A stretch of 64,000 nt of DNA from Purshia tridentata (Eukaryota > Streptophyta > Magnoliopsida > Rosales > Rosaceae). The DNA is taken from NCBI GenBank assembly GCA_003254885.1, contig QANT01004717.1:1-64000 (forward strand), read 5' to 3'. Position numbers and translations under genes: made by a program. The notes beneath the pieces are model-generated. The model did not search any database. It saw only the letters and a list, made by a program, of their open reading frames with translations, and was not told the origin of the DNA. Positions within the stretch are counted from its first letter, which is position 1. Every line of letters begins with the position of its first letter. Positions 24,270 to 42,400 of the stretch are shown one piece after another.

Positions 24270-24840
24270 TGAGACTTTAGAAGACAAAATGATTCGTCTC
24301 CTAAAACTTTGAGAGACGAATATATAGATTCATTGCCTAAAGAGACTTTAAGAGACGAATTATTTTCGTCGCCTAAAATAACATTTCGTCACCTAAAATA
24401 ACATTTCGTCGCCTAAAGTGACTTTAGGCGACGAATCAGTATTTCGTCTCCTAAAATACCTTTAGGCGACGAATCTATACATTCATCTCTCAAAGTATTA
24501 GGAGACGAAATAGTTTCGTCACCTACGAATTTCGCCTAAAGTGACTTTAGGCGACAAAATTATTTCATCTCCTTAAATCTGATGGTTTTAGGCGACGAAT
24601 TTTAAAATTCATCTCCTAAAGTTTCGTTGCCTAAGTTATATTTTCTATCTCTCAAAGTATTAGGAGACGAAATAGTTTCGTCGCCTACGAATTTCGCCTA
24701 AAGTGACTTTAGGCGACAAAATTATTTTGTCTCCTTAAATCTGATGGTTTTAGGCGACAAATTTTAAAATTCATCTCCTAAAGTCACTTTAGGCGACGAA
24801 TTTAAATTCGTCTCCTAAAGTTTCGTTGCCTAAGTTATAT
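24270..24840. repeat. Right CACTA subterminal repeats
   Basis: Dense array of TTAGGCGACGAAAT-like motifs in both orientations. It includes a larger internal direct duplication of about 130-140 bp (24485-24620 against 24650-24790). Confidence 0.8.
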
Positions 24841-24855
24841 TTTCTTGTAGTGGCT

Positions 24856-26292
24856 ATCTTTGTCATCACCTTTTGAGGAGCTACAATTGAAGGTGTCATT
24901 TTGTACTATTATTTTGAACATACATTTGATTGTTGTTGTGGTCAACTATTTTTATATAAAATATTTGTCCATTGAAATAACTGCCTGCAGCACTTTTAAC
25001 AAAAAAATCTATCTTTCGTAGGTGTTGTTGTCCTGGTTTTACAATCGTGATCTTCAAACTGTTTAATCACGCTTTTCTATCCTATTAAGCACAAGGTAAG
25101 TTTTGTGCTGTTGTCTTGGTTTTACACACATTCTTGTTGAAATTAACATGCCTTTCTACCTTCAGGCTTTTTGTACAATTCTACCTCTCTCTTTTTTTAA
25201 CCTTTGTTCAATTTTTCATTATCTCTCTTCACCTTACTTTCCTTGGTTTATTATGAAATCCAGTATTTCAATTCATTTTTTAGGATAGTTGAACTTCATG
25301 GTTTTACACAAATTCCTGTCAAAATTAACATGCATTTCTACCTTCAGGCTTTTTGTACAATTCTACCTCTTTTTTTCTTTTTTTTCCCCTTTGTTCAATT
25401 TTTCGTTATCTCTCTTCACCTTACTTTCCTTGGTTTATTATGAAATTCGGTATTTCAATTCATTTTTTAGGATAGTTGAACTTCTCCTGTTATATAAGCT
25501 TCTTTAAATTGGAAAAGTTTCCTTTTTTCGATTTCATCCTCATTCTTTTGAATTTTTCTATATTAATTTTGTTACTCTTTTCCTAAACTCTTTTCCAATG
25601 CAGAATGAATTGATCTTTTTTGAGGGTTTTAAAGTTTTGCATTTTGTAAATTTATTTTGTTACAATAATGGCTTCCAAATTTTTATACATGTACTCTATA
25701 AAGATAATTAGTTTTTGCCATACATGTAATATAATGTTTAAAAAGATCATAATTATAGAATTTAAGATTCCTGTAGTTTTTTATGCCTTAGTTAAACATT
25801 TTGGTTTTTTTTTTTTGAGGTTTTGTTTGATTGCATTGCTGTGACATTGTTATACCATAAACCTAAATTTGCAACAAAAGAAAGGAACAATCTGCAGCAA
25901 AGACGCGAAAAGAAACAAGAACCCCCTGCAGAAGACAATCCTAGGGAGAAGACACCAAAGCAGATCACAAATCCTCCAACAATAAAGATGAATATTATCT
26001 TAGCATACAATTATCTCACCAAGTTTTTGTAATATTTTTTAAGAATGCTGTTAGGTTTTTTAGTGCATGATCAATATCTTAGCATCACTAACAGCATACA
26101 TTTTGTAACCTTTGCTTGGTGAACATACAATGATGCCACTCTTTACAAACGTATAAAGATTTTCACATGTATAAAGTCTCATCTTTTTATCAGAATTATG
26201 TAAGTTTTTCATTACAAGTGTATGACATGTCTACATTCTATACACTTTTTAGACTTTTAGTACCCGCGGCATCGTGCGGGCACGGTTACTAG
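24856..26292. mobile_element. Right part of a Helitron-like element (3' terminus at 26292)
   Basis: At 26262 a GC-rich hairpin (CCCGC, loop GGCATCGT, GCGGG) is followed 9 bp later by CTAG and then T at 26293, the layout of a plant Helitron 3' end inserted in an A-T site. The surrounding DNA is otherwise AT-rich, so the hairpin stands out. It also holds a direct duplication near 25119-25290 and 25303-25487. No Rep/helicase coding region was found, and the 5' TC end was not located, so the left boundary given is only where the CACTA element stops. Confidence 0.45.
25119..25487. repeat. Direct duplication of about 185 bp
   Basis: The segment GGTTTTACACACATTCTTGT through TTTCAATTCATTTTTTAGGA occurs twice in a row, with a T-tract length change and a few substitutions. 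Confidence 0.65.
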
Positions 26293-26356
26293 TAGTTCCT
26301 AAGCTTTAAAAGCGTAAGCTGAAAAAACATGGAATATGGCACTGAAAGAAAAATTA

Positions 26357-30965
<4,609 letters not shown>

Positions 30966-32371
30966 GGTGATGCTCACTGCTCAGTCGCAACTAGCAACCG
31001 CAACTCCTCCCTCTCGTGTACGCTGGACTGTAGTCTGTAGAACAATTGGATAAAAGATTTTATTTTTGCGTCCAATAAAAAATAAAGCCAAAAAGACACG
31101 TTTCTACAAAAGTGGGCCTGAGACTTCGTTGGGCTTCTAGACTTGTACGTGTTTGGGCCTACTTTATAAAATGATGAGTAAAGGCGTAGAAGAAAGCATA
31201 CAGCCAAGAGCTTACCCACGTTTGAGGTTTTGTGGTTATTTTTGGAGTATAAAGTGGACCCAACGAAAGGAATAACCGACTTTAATGGCCTCTATCCCTT
31301 TTCTTCTACCTTTTTTTCATTGTTAATGGGGAGAAAAAGATGATTTTAGGAATCTGTTTCCCTAAAGTAACATGGAACTTGTGGGTTGGTTCACAAAATT
31401 GTACATATTTTATCATTAAGCATATATTTCTTTTTGATTAGGCTCATCTAATTCACAGCTGGGGAAAATTGTATGACCCACAAACAATATATAACATATA
31501 CACAAATTCATTATTATTAACATGTTAAAGAGGTCTTAAGTTTGATATAAAAAAAAAAACCAAAAAACTGATGGAAATCTATCACCACCTGTAGTGAAAT
31601 ATCAATGTATATATTTAAAAAGAAAAAAAGGGTAAGTTCATCCATTACTATCTGTAATTGGACATCATTCAACGATGCCCCACATCACCCTCCAAATGTC
31701 ACCGCTGTCATGTCTTACTTTGGTTTTTACACTTTGGCCCCACCAACAAATTTACTTGTTTTAATGTTTTTATTTGCGGTTCTCTCTCTCTCTCTCTCTC
31801 AGAATCCCAAACTCCTTACTTCGTTACTAAGAATGTCCCAAAACAAGCGCATAAAGGCATTTACCGGTGGGAAGTGAGAATCTATCCAAGGTTTTCTATT
31901 ATTTCATTTTTCCATGATATATGTGTGATATACCAATTTTACCAATCTAACCTATGAATTTTACAAAATGTGGAAAACTTAGTCAACATCATAATTTTTC
32001 TTAAAGACCATTTTACTAGGTCACAATCGCAATGACATATAGACATATAGTCTATAACAATTGTGAGATTTTTTTTTTACCAAAAAAATGAATTTAATCA
32101 TGATTCATACATTAGCTTGTTGTGTTTTTGTCCATGTTTACTTTTCAATACATTTGAATATATGAATATCTTAAATTTATTTGAGATGATAATTTGAGAA
32201 TAATTGTGTTGTGAGTTCATTATTTATGATACACGATCAATTTTATTTTAAAAAATTAATATAATTTATATTGTTACATTTAAATTTAAAGTTTCGCATA
32301 ATGAATTAAAGTCTTATTAATAGTGCTTCATATTCATTTTTATTTTATAAGTTACCCAACATGTAAACTTG

Positions 32372-32372
<1 letters not shown>

Positions 32373-32401
<29 letters not shown>
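32373..32401. repeat. (TA)n microsatellite
   Basis: Uninterrupted TA dinucleotides in the spacer between the two divergent genes; length is likely polymorphic. Confidence 0.85.
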
Positions 32402-32403
<2 letters not shown>

Positions 32404-33091
32404 CAAGAGGTTCTTGTGAACCAAATTGATTAAAGAAAAAACAAGAGACCGTTCAAGATCCAAAATTTCAAATATTCTAAATTTGGACTAGATTGTTGGT
32501 GTAAACATTTGGCTTAAACCTTTACTCACTCCTCCAATTATAATTAAGAACTTAACTCTTTGATTAGTTTGTTAGTATAAAATTGGAAGTGTTTTTTTAT
32601 TTTAGTTCAAATGGGAGGAGGGGGATTTCAATAGGGCAATACTTTAATTGTGGATGTAGGATTAACGATTTGTCATTTTACTCATGATCTTTAAAAATTA
32701 TCTAAAAGAGAAATTGTGCACTAAATGATCATCGACACAATGTAGTATCAAAATGAAGAGCAAATAATTATAAAAATTTAACAAACAATTTGGTTTGAAA
32801 TATGTGGTATATCAATTTAGGATTCTAGAACTCTTCAACAAAATCAATTTAAGATTCAAACTTTTCTAACATTTCTTAGGTCGGTTTGGGTTTCACAAGT
32901 GATGATTAGAATGTAATTAGCAAGAAAAATTAGTCATGATAATAATATAATTTTTTAATGTTAAAACTTAAAACTTAATAAGAAATCATATAAAACTCAA
33001 TAAGAAACAATATAAAATATATTTGATTTCTTATATTTTTCTCCTCCCTTTATCTGTCTCAGTTTATTTTTTATTTTTCTTTCTTCCCCTC

Positions 33092-33099
33092 TATATATA
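33092..33099 (+). promoter_or_regulatory. TATA box of the UPL gene
   Basis: CTATATATAC preceded by a pyrimidine-rich tract. Transcription would start near 33120-33130, giving a leader of about 310 bases before the start codon at 33438. Confidence 0.5.
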
Positions 33100-33437
33100 C
33101 GACACTCTTAAGCTTGTTCTCAGTTATTTATTTCTTCTCCAATTCTCTGCTTGGCTTTCTCTATATCTCTGCGATCCCATCAAAACCCTAATTTTGATCG
33201 CAGAAAACTCAAATTTCCTCTGATTACTCTACGAAAATCAAAGCTTGACGATCCGATCATCGTCTAACTGCCTAAACAAAACCTCACTCAGTTCAATTTC
33301 CAATACACTTCTAGTTGCCTCAGAATTTTGGGCTCGCCAATTCAGGCTCTGCTCTTCGATCAATTCTCGGTTTGTTTGGGATTGATCGGTTTCTATTTCA
33401 AAGCGGTTCTGATTCGTGCAATGCTTTCAGTTCCAAT

Positions 33438-36400
33438 ATGAAGTTGAAGAGGCGGAGGGCGGTTGAAGTGGTCAGTATATTTCACCAATGGAACCGATTG
33501 ATTGCATAATACATACATATATTTGTTAAATTGTTATATTTGTGGAATATATGTACACAAATAAAGTTATCTATATATATTAATTCCGAGAAGTTGATGG
33601 TTTTGGGTTATGCCGTTTCACTATCTTCTGATTGTTTTATCTTAGTCTCATAAGTTTTGATGTTTTCTCAGTGAGTGTTATTTTTCTTGCAATTGCTTAT
33701 ATGATTTTGTTGGGCGTCTATTAATTTGTGATGTTCTGGTTGGGTTTTAATAATAGGGATGGAAACAAGGGATAAATTTTTAATTTTTTTTTTCTCATAT
33801 CATTAAATTGTTTATATCTTCTGGAGTACAAGAATATAAAAATAGTCAGTCTATGGAGGGAGATTTTTTATTTTTTTGTTATCTTTTGCATGAAGAACTG
33901 CTGGCAAGATTAGGAAAATTTCATCATATAACTATTTATGACCAACCCAGTTGACTAGTTAGGGTCTTTATTAGTTATTAGTTGAAAAGAGTTATTTTTC
34001 ACTTGAATTTCTATCTGAATTTGTTTTTGTTTGTTGCTGAAATTGTTAGTATTGAATGGGTGTTCTGCTCTCTCTCTCTCTCTATGGGTGTTTTTACCAT
34101 TAATGGAACTAATGTGAGATAGGCATAAAATTACATGAACAAGGAATTTTAATCATTGTATGAGGAGTTAATAGCTAAATGGCACGGGATAGATTATTTT
34201 TAGCATTAGTGCTTCAATGTCAGGCTGAAAATGCGTGGAAACTAGATAGTTGTTACTGAAAGTACAAATTTAAGGGCATGTCATTTTGTTTAAGACTTTA
34301 CTATGCATTAGAATAAGTTAAGAGTTAGATTCATGAGTTTTTTTTAGGCTTCTAATTTAATACTTTTATATTGAGCACAATACAATTTTTCTCAAACAGT
34401 TGAGTCATTGTGTTTGGCTAAAAGAGTTAGATGAAAATGGTGAGTCTTTGTATGATCCTAAATTCATTATAAGCATCTAATTCGAGATGGCGCTTTTAAG
34501 AGTTTCATTAATTCAATTTTGTTTCCCTTTGTGTTTGTTGGGGCAATATGAGGAGTTTACTTGATCCTTTTATTTTGAGGTTGTATGAGGTAAATCCAGC
34601 GACCTTGATTTTTTCTTTAATACAAATGTGGTGCTACTAACAACTTAATTTGTGTGTTTTGTGAAACTATTTCCAGTGCTCCAATTGCTGACACTAGTTT
34701 CTACGTTGTTTATTTTCTGTACCTAATTGAATACTGTTAGCAACATGAGAAGGGCTAAAATATGATATAACAAATTATTATTAGGATATGCAGTCTTGTT
34801 TGCACTGTGTTGTATATGAATTTGTCATTGTTTACGCTACATTGCATTTGCATTGCACTTGGATAATTTTATCTTTCATGTATTCATTGTCTATTTTGTT
34901 TTTTTATTTGTTATTCATCTATCCTGGTGGGAAACTAATTTCATATACAGGAATTTGGTAATGCGTGCAGAGTTGTAACACTTTTTTTTGGTTTTGTTTT
35001 TCCTCAGCCTCCAAAAATTAGATCCTTCATCAACAGTGTCACTGCTGTTCCACTTGAGAATATAGAGGAACCTCTGAAAGGTTTTGTCTGGGATTTCGAT
35101 AAGGTGGTCTTATAACCTTTACCTGTTATATTGTCATGATTATGTAGTTTAATTAATGTGCTTTTTATTTTGGCGCAGGGAGATTTCCATCATTGGGTTG
35201 ATCTATTCAACCATTTTGATTCATTTTTTGAGAAGCACATAAAATCTAGGAAGGATTTGCAGGTTGAGGATCATTTTCTAGATTCTGATCCTCCTTTTCC
35301 AAGAGAAGCTGTTCTTCAAGTTCTCCGTGTTATCAGAATAATTTTGGAGAATTGCACAAATAAACATTTCTATAGTTCTTATGAGGTAAAAATTTTCACC
35401 ACTCACAACTTTTGGTGGGTAAATTTTCAGTTGTTTAATATAGTTGGTCTGTTTTAGTTTCTTTATTTTATATATTTATATGTGTATTTAAAGCTTTATA
35501 TTTTTCTTCTTATTCTCGGGGTTAATAATGATGAATATCCCCCCACCCAATTATATTTGGGATAAGCTTTTGTTGAGCTGTGTTGTAATGGTTAACTTCT
35601 CTTGTCATCGTGCATTTCATTGCACTGTTCTTTCATCTTTGTTTTAGTAAATTCCATTAATTTTCATTTTTTTATTTATCTTACCTGTTCACTAGTTTAT
35701 GTCTTTGGTTCATATCTAATCGCAGCAGCATCTCTCATCTCTGCTTGCTTGCACCGATGCGGATGTGGTCGAGGCTTGCCTGCAGACTTTGGCTGCATTT
35801 TTGAAGAAAACAGTTGGAAAGTATTCCATTAGAGATGCTGCATTAAATTCAAAGTTGTTTGCTCTTGCACAAGGTTGGGGTGGAAAGGAAGAGGGTCTTG
35901 GATTAATTGCTTGTGCTGTACAAAATGGTTGTGACCCTATTGCTTATGAGTTAGGTTGCACCCTTCATTTTGAGTTCTATGCACTGAATGATTCAACAAA
36001 TGAAATTCCAGCCACTGAACAAGAGATTCAAGGTTTACAAATCATTCATTTACCTAACATCAACACTCATCCAGAGACTGATCTTGAGCTTTTGAGTAAG
36101 TTAATTGCTGAGTACAAAGTACCCACTAGTTTAAGATTTTCTTTATTGACAAGATTGCGGTTTGCAAGGGCTTTTGGATCTTTAGCTACTCGACAACAGT
36201 ATGCATGCATTCGCTTGTATGCCTTCATAGTTCTTGTTCAAGCCAATAGTGATGCTGATGACCTTGTTTCTTTCTTCAACACTGAACCTGAGTTTGTCAA
36301 TGAATTAGTGTCGTTATTGAGCTTTGAAGATGTGGTTCCTGAGAAAATTCGAATTCTATGTCTTCTTTCATTGGTTGCTCTTTGTCAAGATCGGTCCCGA

Positions 36401-39400
36401 CAGCCTACTATTTTGACTGCTGTCACGTCTGGTGGGCATCGTGGAATCCTATCCAGCCTCATGCAGAAGGCCATTGATTCTGTCATCAGTGATACATCAA
36501 AGTGGTCTGTTGTTTTTGCTGAGGCTCTATTATCTCTAGTCACAGTTTTGGTTTCATCATCATCAGGTTGTTCAGCCATGCGGGAGGCTGGATTTATCCC
36601 CACTCTTCTGCCTTTGCTTAAAGATACAAACCCGCAGCACCTGCATTTGGTCAGCACATCTGTGCATATTTTAGAAGCTTTTATGGATTACAGTAATCCA
36701 GCTGCTGCATTGTTCCGGGATTTGGGTGGTTTAGATGATACCATCTCTCGCCTGCAAGTGGAAGTGTCTCATGTGGAAAATGGACCAAAGCAACAAGATG
36801 AAGATTCTGATATCATTGGGAGGAGTGCACAAATAGTTGCAGGAAGTTCCACTGAGCTAGAGAACATGCAGCCTTTGTATTCGGAACCACTAGTTTCATA
36901 TCACCGGCGATTGTTGATGAAAGCTTTACTGCGCGCTATATCCCTTGGAACTTATGCTCCTGGAAATACTGCCCGTGTTTATGGCTCAGAGGAGAGCCTA
37001 TTGCCACATTGCTTGTGCATAATATTTAAAAGGGCAAAAGATTTTGGTGGTGGGGTGTTTTCACTTGCTGCTACTGTCTTGAGTGATTTAATTCACAAAG
37101 ATCCTACCTGTTTTCCAGTCTTAGATGCGGCAGGTCTTCCGTCAACCTTCTTGGATGCTATAATGGATGGTGCTCTTTGCTCTGCAGAAGCCATTACATG
37201 CATACCACAGTGTCTAGATGCCCTGTGCCTAAATAATAATGGCCTTCAGGCTGTGAAAGATCGCAATGCTTTGAGGTGCTTTGTGAAGATATTTACTTCA
37301 AGAACCTATTTGCGTGCACTTACCAGTGATACACCTGGATCCTTATCTAGTGGATTGGATGAATTAATGCGCCATGCTTCCTCATTACGTGGGCCTGGAG
37401 TGGATATGTTGATTGAGATCTTAATTGCCATTTCAAAAATTGGACATGGGGTTGATGCTTCTTACATGGCAACTGATCCTTCGTGCTCTTCTACTCCTGT
37501 TCCCATGGAAACCGATGGAGAAGAGAGGAACTTGGTCCTGTCAGATGATAAGGAATCATCCAAAATGGATAGTTCAGAGCAGACAACTGAACCATCTTCT
37601 GATTCTATAATGTGGAATATTGAATTATTCCTTCCTGATTGTGTGAGCAATGCTGCACGTCTTCTTGAAACAATACTTCAGAATGGTGACACATGTCGTC
37701 TATTCGTCGAGAAGAAGGGGATTGAAGCTGTCCTGCAGTTATTTACCTTGCCTTTAATGCCTCTTTCTGTTTCAGTTGGTCAGAGTATTTCTGTTGCATT
37801 TAAGAACTTTTCACCACAACATTCTGCTTCTTTGGCTCGGGCAGTATGCTCATTCTTGAGAGAGCATCTCAAATCAACAAATGAACTCTTGGTTTCAGTT
37901 GGAGGGACTCAACTTGCTTCGGTGGAATCTGCAAGGCAAACTAAGGTTTTGAAACATCTTTCCAGTCTTGAAGGTATTCTGTCTCTGTCTAATGTTCTGT
38001 TGAAAGGGACAACTACTGTGGTGTCTGAGCTGGGTGCAGCAGATGCTGATGTTTTGAAAGATCTTGGGAGCACATACAGGGAAATAATTTGGCAAATCTC
38101 TCTGTGTAATGATGTCAAGTCAGAAGAGAAGATCAATGCTGAACAGGAACCAGAGAGTGCCGAGACAGCTCAATCTAATGCTTCAGGAAGGGAGAGTGAT
38201 GATGATGCTAATATTCCGATGGTGAGATATATGAACCCAGTGTCTATTAGGAATCAACCCTTGTGGGGAGGAGAACGTGAGTTTCTTTCAGTTGTTCGCT
38301 CTGGTGAAGGTTTGCACCGCCGTAGTCGCCATGGGTTTACACGCATAAGGGGTGGAAGGACAGGCCGGCATTTGGAGGCTTTAAATGTTGATTCTGAATC
38401 TTCGTCCACAGTAGCAGAGACATCTACTTCACAGGATTTGAAAAAGAAAAGTCCTGATGTTCTTGTGATTGAAATTCTCAACAAGCTGGCTTCCACACTA
38501 CGTTCCTTCTTCACAGCTCTTGTCAAAGGTTTCACATCACCAAATCGACGTAGAGTTGACTCAGGGTCATTGAGTTTGGCTTCAAAGACTCTTGGAACTG
38601 CCCTAGCTAAAGTATTTCTTGAGGCTCTTAGTTTCTCAGGGCATTCTACTTCAGCCGGGCTTGATACTTCACTGTCAGTGAAGTGTCGATATCTTGGAAA
38701 AGTTGTGGATGATATGGTGGCACTTACATTTGACAGCAGACGACGCACTTGTTATACTGCAACAATTAATAATTTCTATGTCCATGGCACCTTTAAGGAG
38801 CTGCTCACAACATTTGAAGCTACTAGTCAGTTGTTATGGACACTACCGTACTGTATGCCAGCATCAGGTATTGATCCTGAAAAGACAGGTGAAGGAAGTA
38901 AACTGTCCCACAGTTCGTGGCTGCTTGATACTTTACAGAGCTATTGCCGTGTGCTCGAGTATTTTGTTAATTCTTCTTTACTCTTATCTACGACCTCTGC
39001 ATCCCAGGCACAGTTGCTTGTCCAGCCAGTTGCAGTTGGCCTGTCAATTGGGCTTTTTCCTGTGCCAAGGGACCCGGAAGCTTTTGTCCGTATGCTACAA
39101 TCTCAAGTTCTTGATGTGATACTTCCTGTCTGGAACCACTCCATGTTTCCAAATTGTAGTCCAGGGTTCATTTCTTCCATTGTTTCACTGGTTATGCATG
39201 TGTATTCTGGTGTTGGAGACGTGAAGCAGAATCGCAGTGGCATTGCCGGAAGTACAAACCAAAGATTCATGCCCCCACCACTTGACGAAAGTACTATTAC
39301 CACCATTGTTGATATGGGTTTTTCTAGGGCCAGAGCAGAGGAAGCTCTTAGGCGGGTGGAAACAAATAGTGTGGAAATGGCCATGGAGTGGCTTTTTAGT

Positions 39401-42400
39401 CATCCTGAGGATCCTGTGCAGGAGGATGATGAACTGGCTCAGGCACTTGCTCTGTCACTAGGAAATTCTTCCGAAACTTCTAAGGTTGATAGTGTTGACA
39501 AGTCTGTGGACGTGATGGCAGAAGAGGGTTGTGTGAAAGCTCCTCCGGTTGATGATATTCTTGCAGCATCGGTTAAGTTGTTTCAGAGTAGTGATACAAT
39601 GGCATTCCCATTGACAGATTTGCTTGTGACACTTTGCAACCGGAACAAAGGTGAAGACCGTCCAAGAGTTGCATCTTATCTAATTCAACAGCTAAAGCAA
39701 TGTCCGCTGGACTTTTATAAGGATACCAGTGCGTTGAGTATGCTATCGCATGTTATAGCATTGCTTCTTTCCGAGGATGGAAGTACAAGGGAAATTGCAG
39801 CACAGAACGGTATTGTGTCTGCTGCAATAGATATCTTGATGAACTTTAAGGCCAAAGATGACTCAGGCAATGAGGTTCTTGTCCCAAAATGTATTAGTGC
39901 TCTACTGCTTATTTTGGATTACATGTTGCAATCAAGGCCTGGAATTTCTGAAAATATTGAAGATACTCAGACGGGATCTCTGCCTGAATTATCTGGAGAA
40001 CATGCTTCCTTGTCAATCCCTGCATCAGATACAGAGAAAAAACAGGCCATGGATGCTCATGAAAAAGATTCTTGCATGGCGTTTGAGAAAATATTGGGGA
40101 AATCCACTGGTTATTTGACTATGGAAGAGAGCCATAAGGTGCTAGCAGTTGCTTGTGACTTGATAAAGCAGCATGTCCCAGCTATGATCATGCAGGCTGT
40201 TTTACAGTTATGCGCTCGCTTGACCAAAACTCATTCTCTAGCCTTGCAGTTTCTTGAAACTGGGGGCTTGGCGGCTCTTTTTGGCCTTCCAAGAAGTTGC
40301 TTTTTCCCTGGATATGACACTGTTGCATCTGCTATTGTTCGCCATCTCCTTGAAGATCCCCAAACACTGCAAACAGCAATGGAATTGGAGATTCGCCAAA
40401 CTCTGACTGGAAATAGGCACAGTGGGCGTACTTCTGCACGAACATTTCTGACATCCATGGCACCTGTGATCTCTAGAGATCCTGTGGTTTTTATGAAAGC
40501 TGCGGCTGCAGTTTGTCAGTTGGAGACATCAGGAGGTAGGACCTTTGTTGTGTTATTGAAGGAAAAAGAGAAGGAAAAGGACAAATCTAAAGCATCAGGT
40601 GTTGAGGCTGGATTATCTTCTAATGAATGTGTCCGGATTTCTGAAAATAAGATACACGATGGGTCAGGTAAATGCTCTAAAGGTCATAAGAAGATCCCTG
40701 CCAATCTCACTCAAGTGATTGATCAGCTTCTTGAAATAGTTTTGAAATACCATTTTCCAAAGAGCCAGGAAGACTGTGTGAATAACTTATCTTCCATGGA
40801 GGTAGATGAACCTGCTACCAAGGTAAAAGGTAAATCAAAGGTTGATGAGACAAAGAAATTGGAGTCTGAATCTGAAAGATCTGCAGGATTGGCTAAGGTG
40901 ACGTTTATTCTCAAGCTACTGAGTGATATTCTTCTCATGTATGTACATGCAGTCGGGGTCATACTTAAACGGGATTTGGAAATGACTCAATTGCGAGTAT
41001 CTAATCAACCGGATAGTCCTGGACATGGTGGTATACTTCATCATGTTATTCATCGATTGCTTCCACTCACCATTGATAAATCAGCTGGACCTGATGAATG
41101 GAGAGACAAGTTGTCTGAAAAAGCTTCATGGTTCCTGGTAGTTCTATGTGGTCGTTCTGGTGAAGGACGCAGACGAGTAATCAATGAACTTGTAAAAGCT
41201 TTATCCTCATTTTCTAACTTGGATAGTAGTTCTACTAAGAGCATCTTATTTCCGGATAAAAGGGTTTATGCTTTTGTTGATTTGGTGTATTCTATTTTGT
41301 CTAAAAATTCATCATCCAGCAACTTACCTGGTTCTGGGTTTTCACCAGACATAGCAAAAAGCATGATAGATGGGGGAATGATTCAGTGCCTGACTAGCAT
41401 CCTTCGGGTGATTGATTTGGACCATCCTGATGCTCCCAAAACTGTGAATCTGATACTTAAGGCTTTAGAAAGCCTAACAAGGGCTGCTAATGCTAGTGAG
41501 CAATATTTTAAATCTGATGAGACAAACAAGAAAAAATCCACAGTGTTAAATGGAAGATCTGATGATCATGGAACTACTCCATCAGCTGATGATACTGTGG
41601 GTCATAATCAGAATATGAGCAGTGAACAGGATGTCAGAGTTGCAGTACAGACTGAACAACGGGATCAAGGAACTTCTCAAAGTGAAGGTAATCCTGATGT
41701 AAATCCGAACCAGTCAGTGGAACACGATATGAGAATAGAAGTTGAAGGACCAATAGCTTCTAACCCCCCCATGGAGCTTGGGATGGATTTCATGCGTGAA
41801 GAGATGGAAGGTAATGTATTACACAACACTGACCAAATTGAAATGACTTTTCGTGTTGAGAATAGGGCAGATGATGATATGGGGGATGAAGATGATGACA
41901 TGGGTGATGATGGTGAGGATGATGAGGATGATGATGAGGGAGAGGATGAGGATGAGGATATAGCAGAAGATGGTGGCGGCATGATGTCTCTGGCTGATAC
42001 TGATGTGGAAGACCATGATGATACTGGCTTGGGAGATGATTACAATGATGAGATGATTGATGAAGATGATGACGATTTTCATGAGAACCGTGTCATAGAG
42101 GTGAGATGGAGGGAAGCTCTTGATGGGCTTGATCATTTGCAGGTACTCGGGCAACCTGGAGCTGCTAGTGGTCTTATTGATGTTGCTGCTGAACCTTTTG
42201 AAGGGGTTAATGTGGATGACCTGTTTGGTCTACGAAGGCCGTTAGGTTTTGAACGCCGTCGCCAGACAAGTAGGTCTTCCTTTGAGCGATCTGTTACAGA
42301 AGCAAGTGGTTTTCAACATCCTCTCCTTATAAGACCATCGCAGTCTGGGGATTTGGCCTCAATGTGGTCCACAGGTGGAAATTCATCTCGGGATTTAGAG

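Larger units (their letters stand above)
19478..24852. mobile_element. Complete CACTA (En/Spm-type) transposon, non-autonomous, 5.4 kb
   Basis: Begins CACTACAAGAAAAAAAGG and ends with the inverse, TTTTCTTGTAGTG. The trinucleotide GCT flanks both sides (19475-19477 and 24853-24855), the 3-bp target duplication typical of CACTA elements. Both subterminal zones are packed with direct and inverted copies of a motif near TTTAGGCGACGAAAT, the expected transposase-binding repeats. No intact TNP2- or TNPA-like transposase frame was found, so it probably depends on proteins supplied elsewhere. A 2.1-kb LTR palindrome (19720-21847) is nested inside the left subterminal zone. Confidence 0.9.
30966..33437. 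promoter_or_regulatory. Divergent intergenic region between methyltransferase and UPL genes
   Basis: About 2.5 kb shared by two genes transcribed away from each other. It holds the methyltransferase leader near 30966-31170, (CT)n near 31783-31801, a (TA)n microsatellite near 32373-32401, the UPL TATA box at 33092-33099, and the UPL 5' untranslated leader. No other coding exon was found. Confidence 0.5.
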
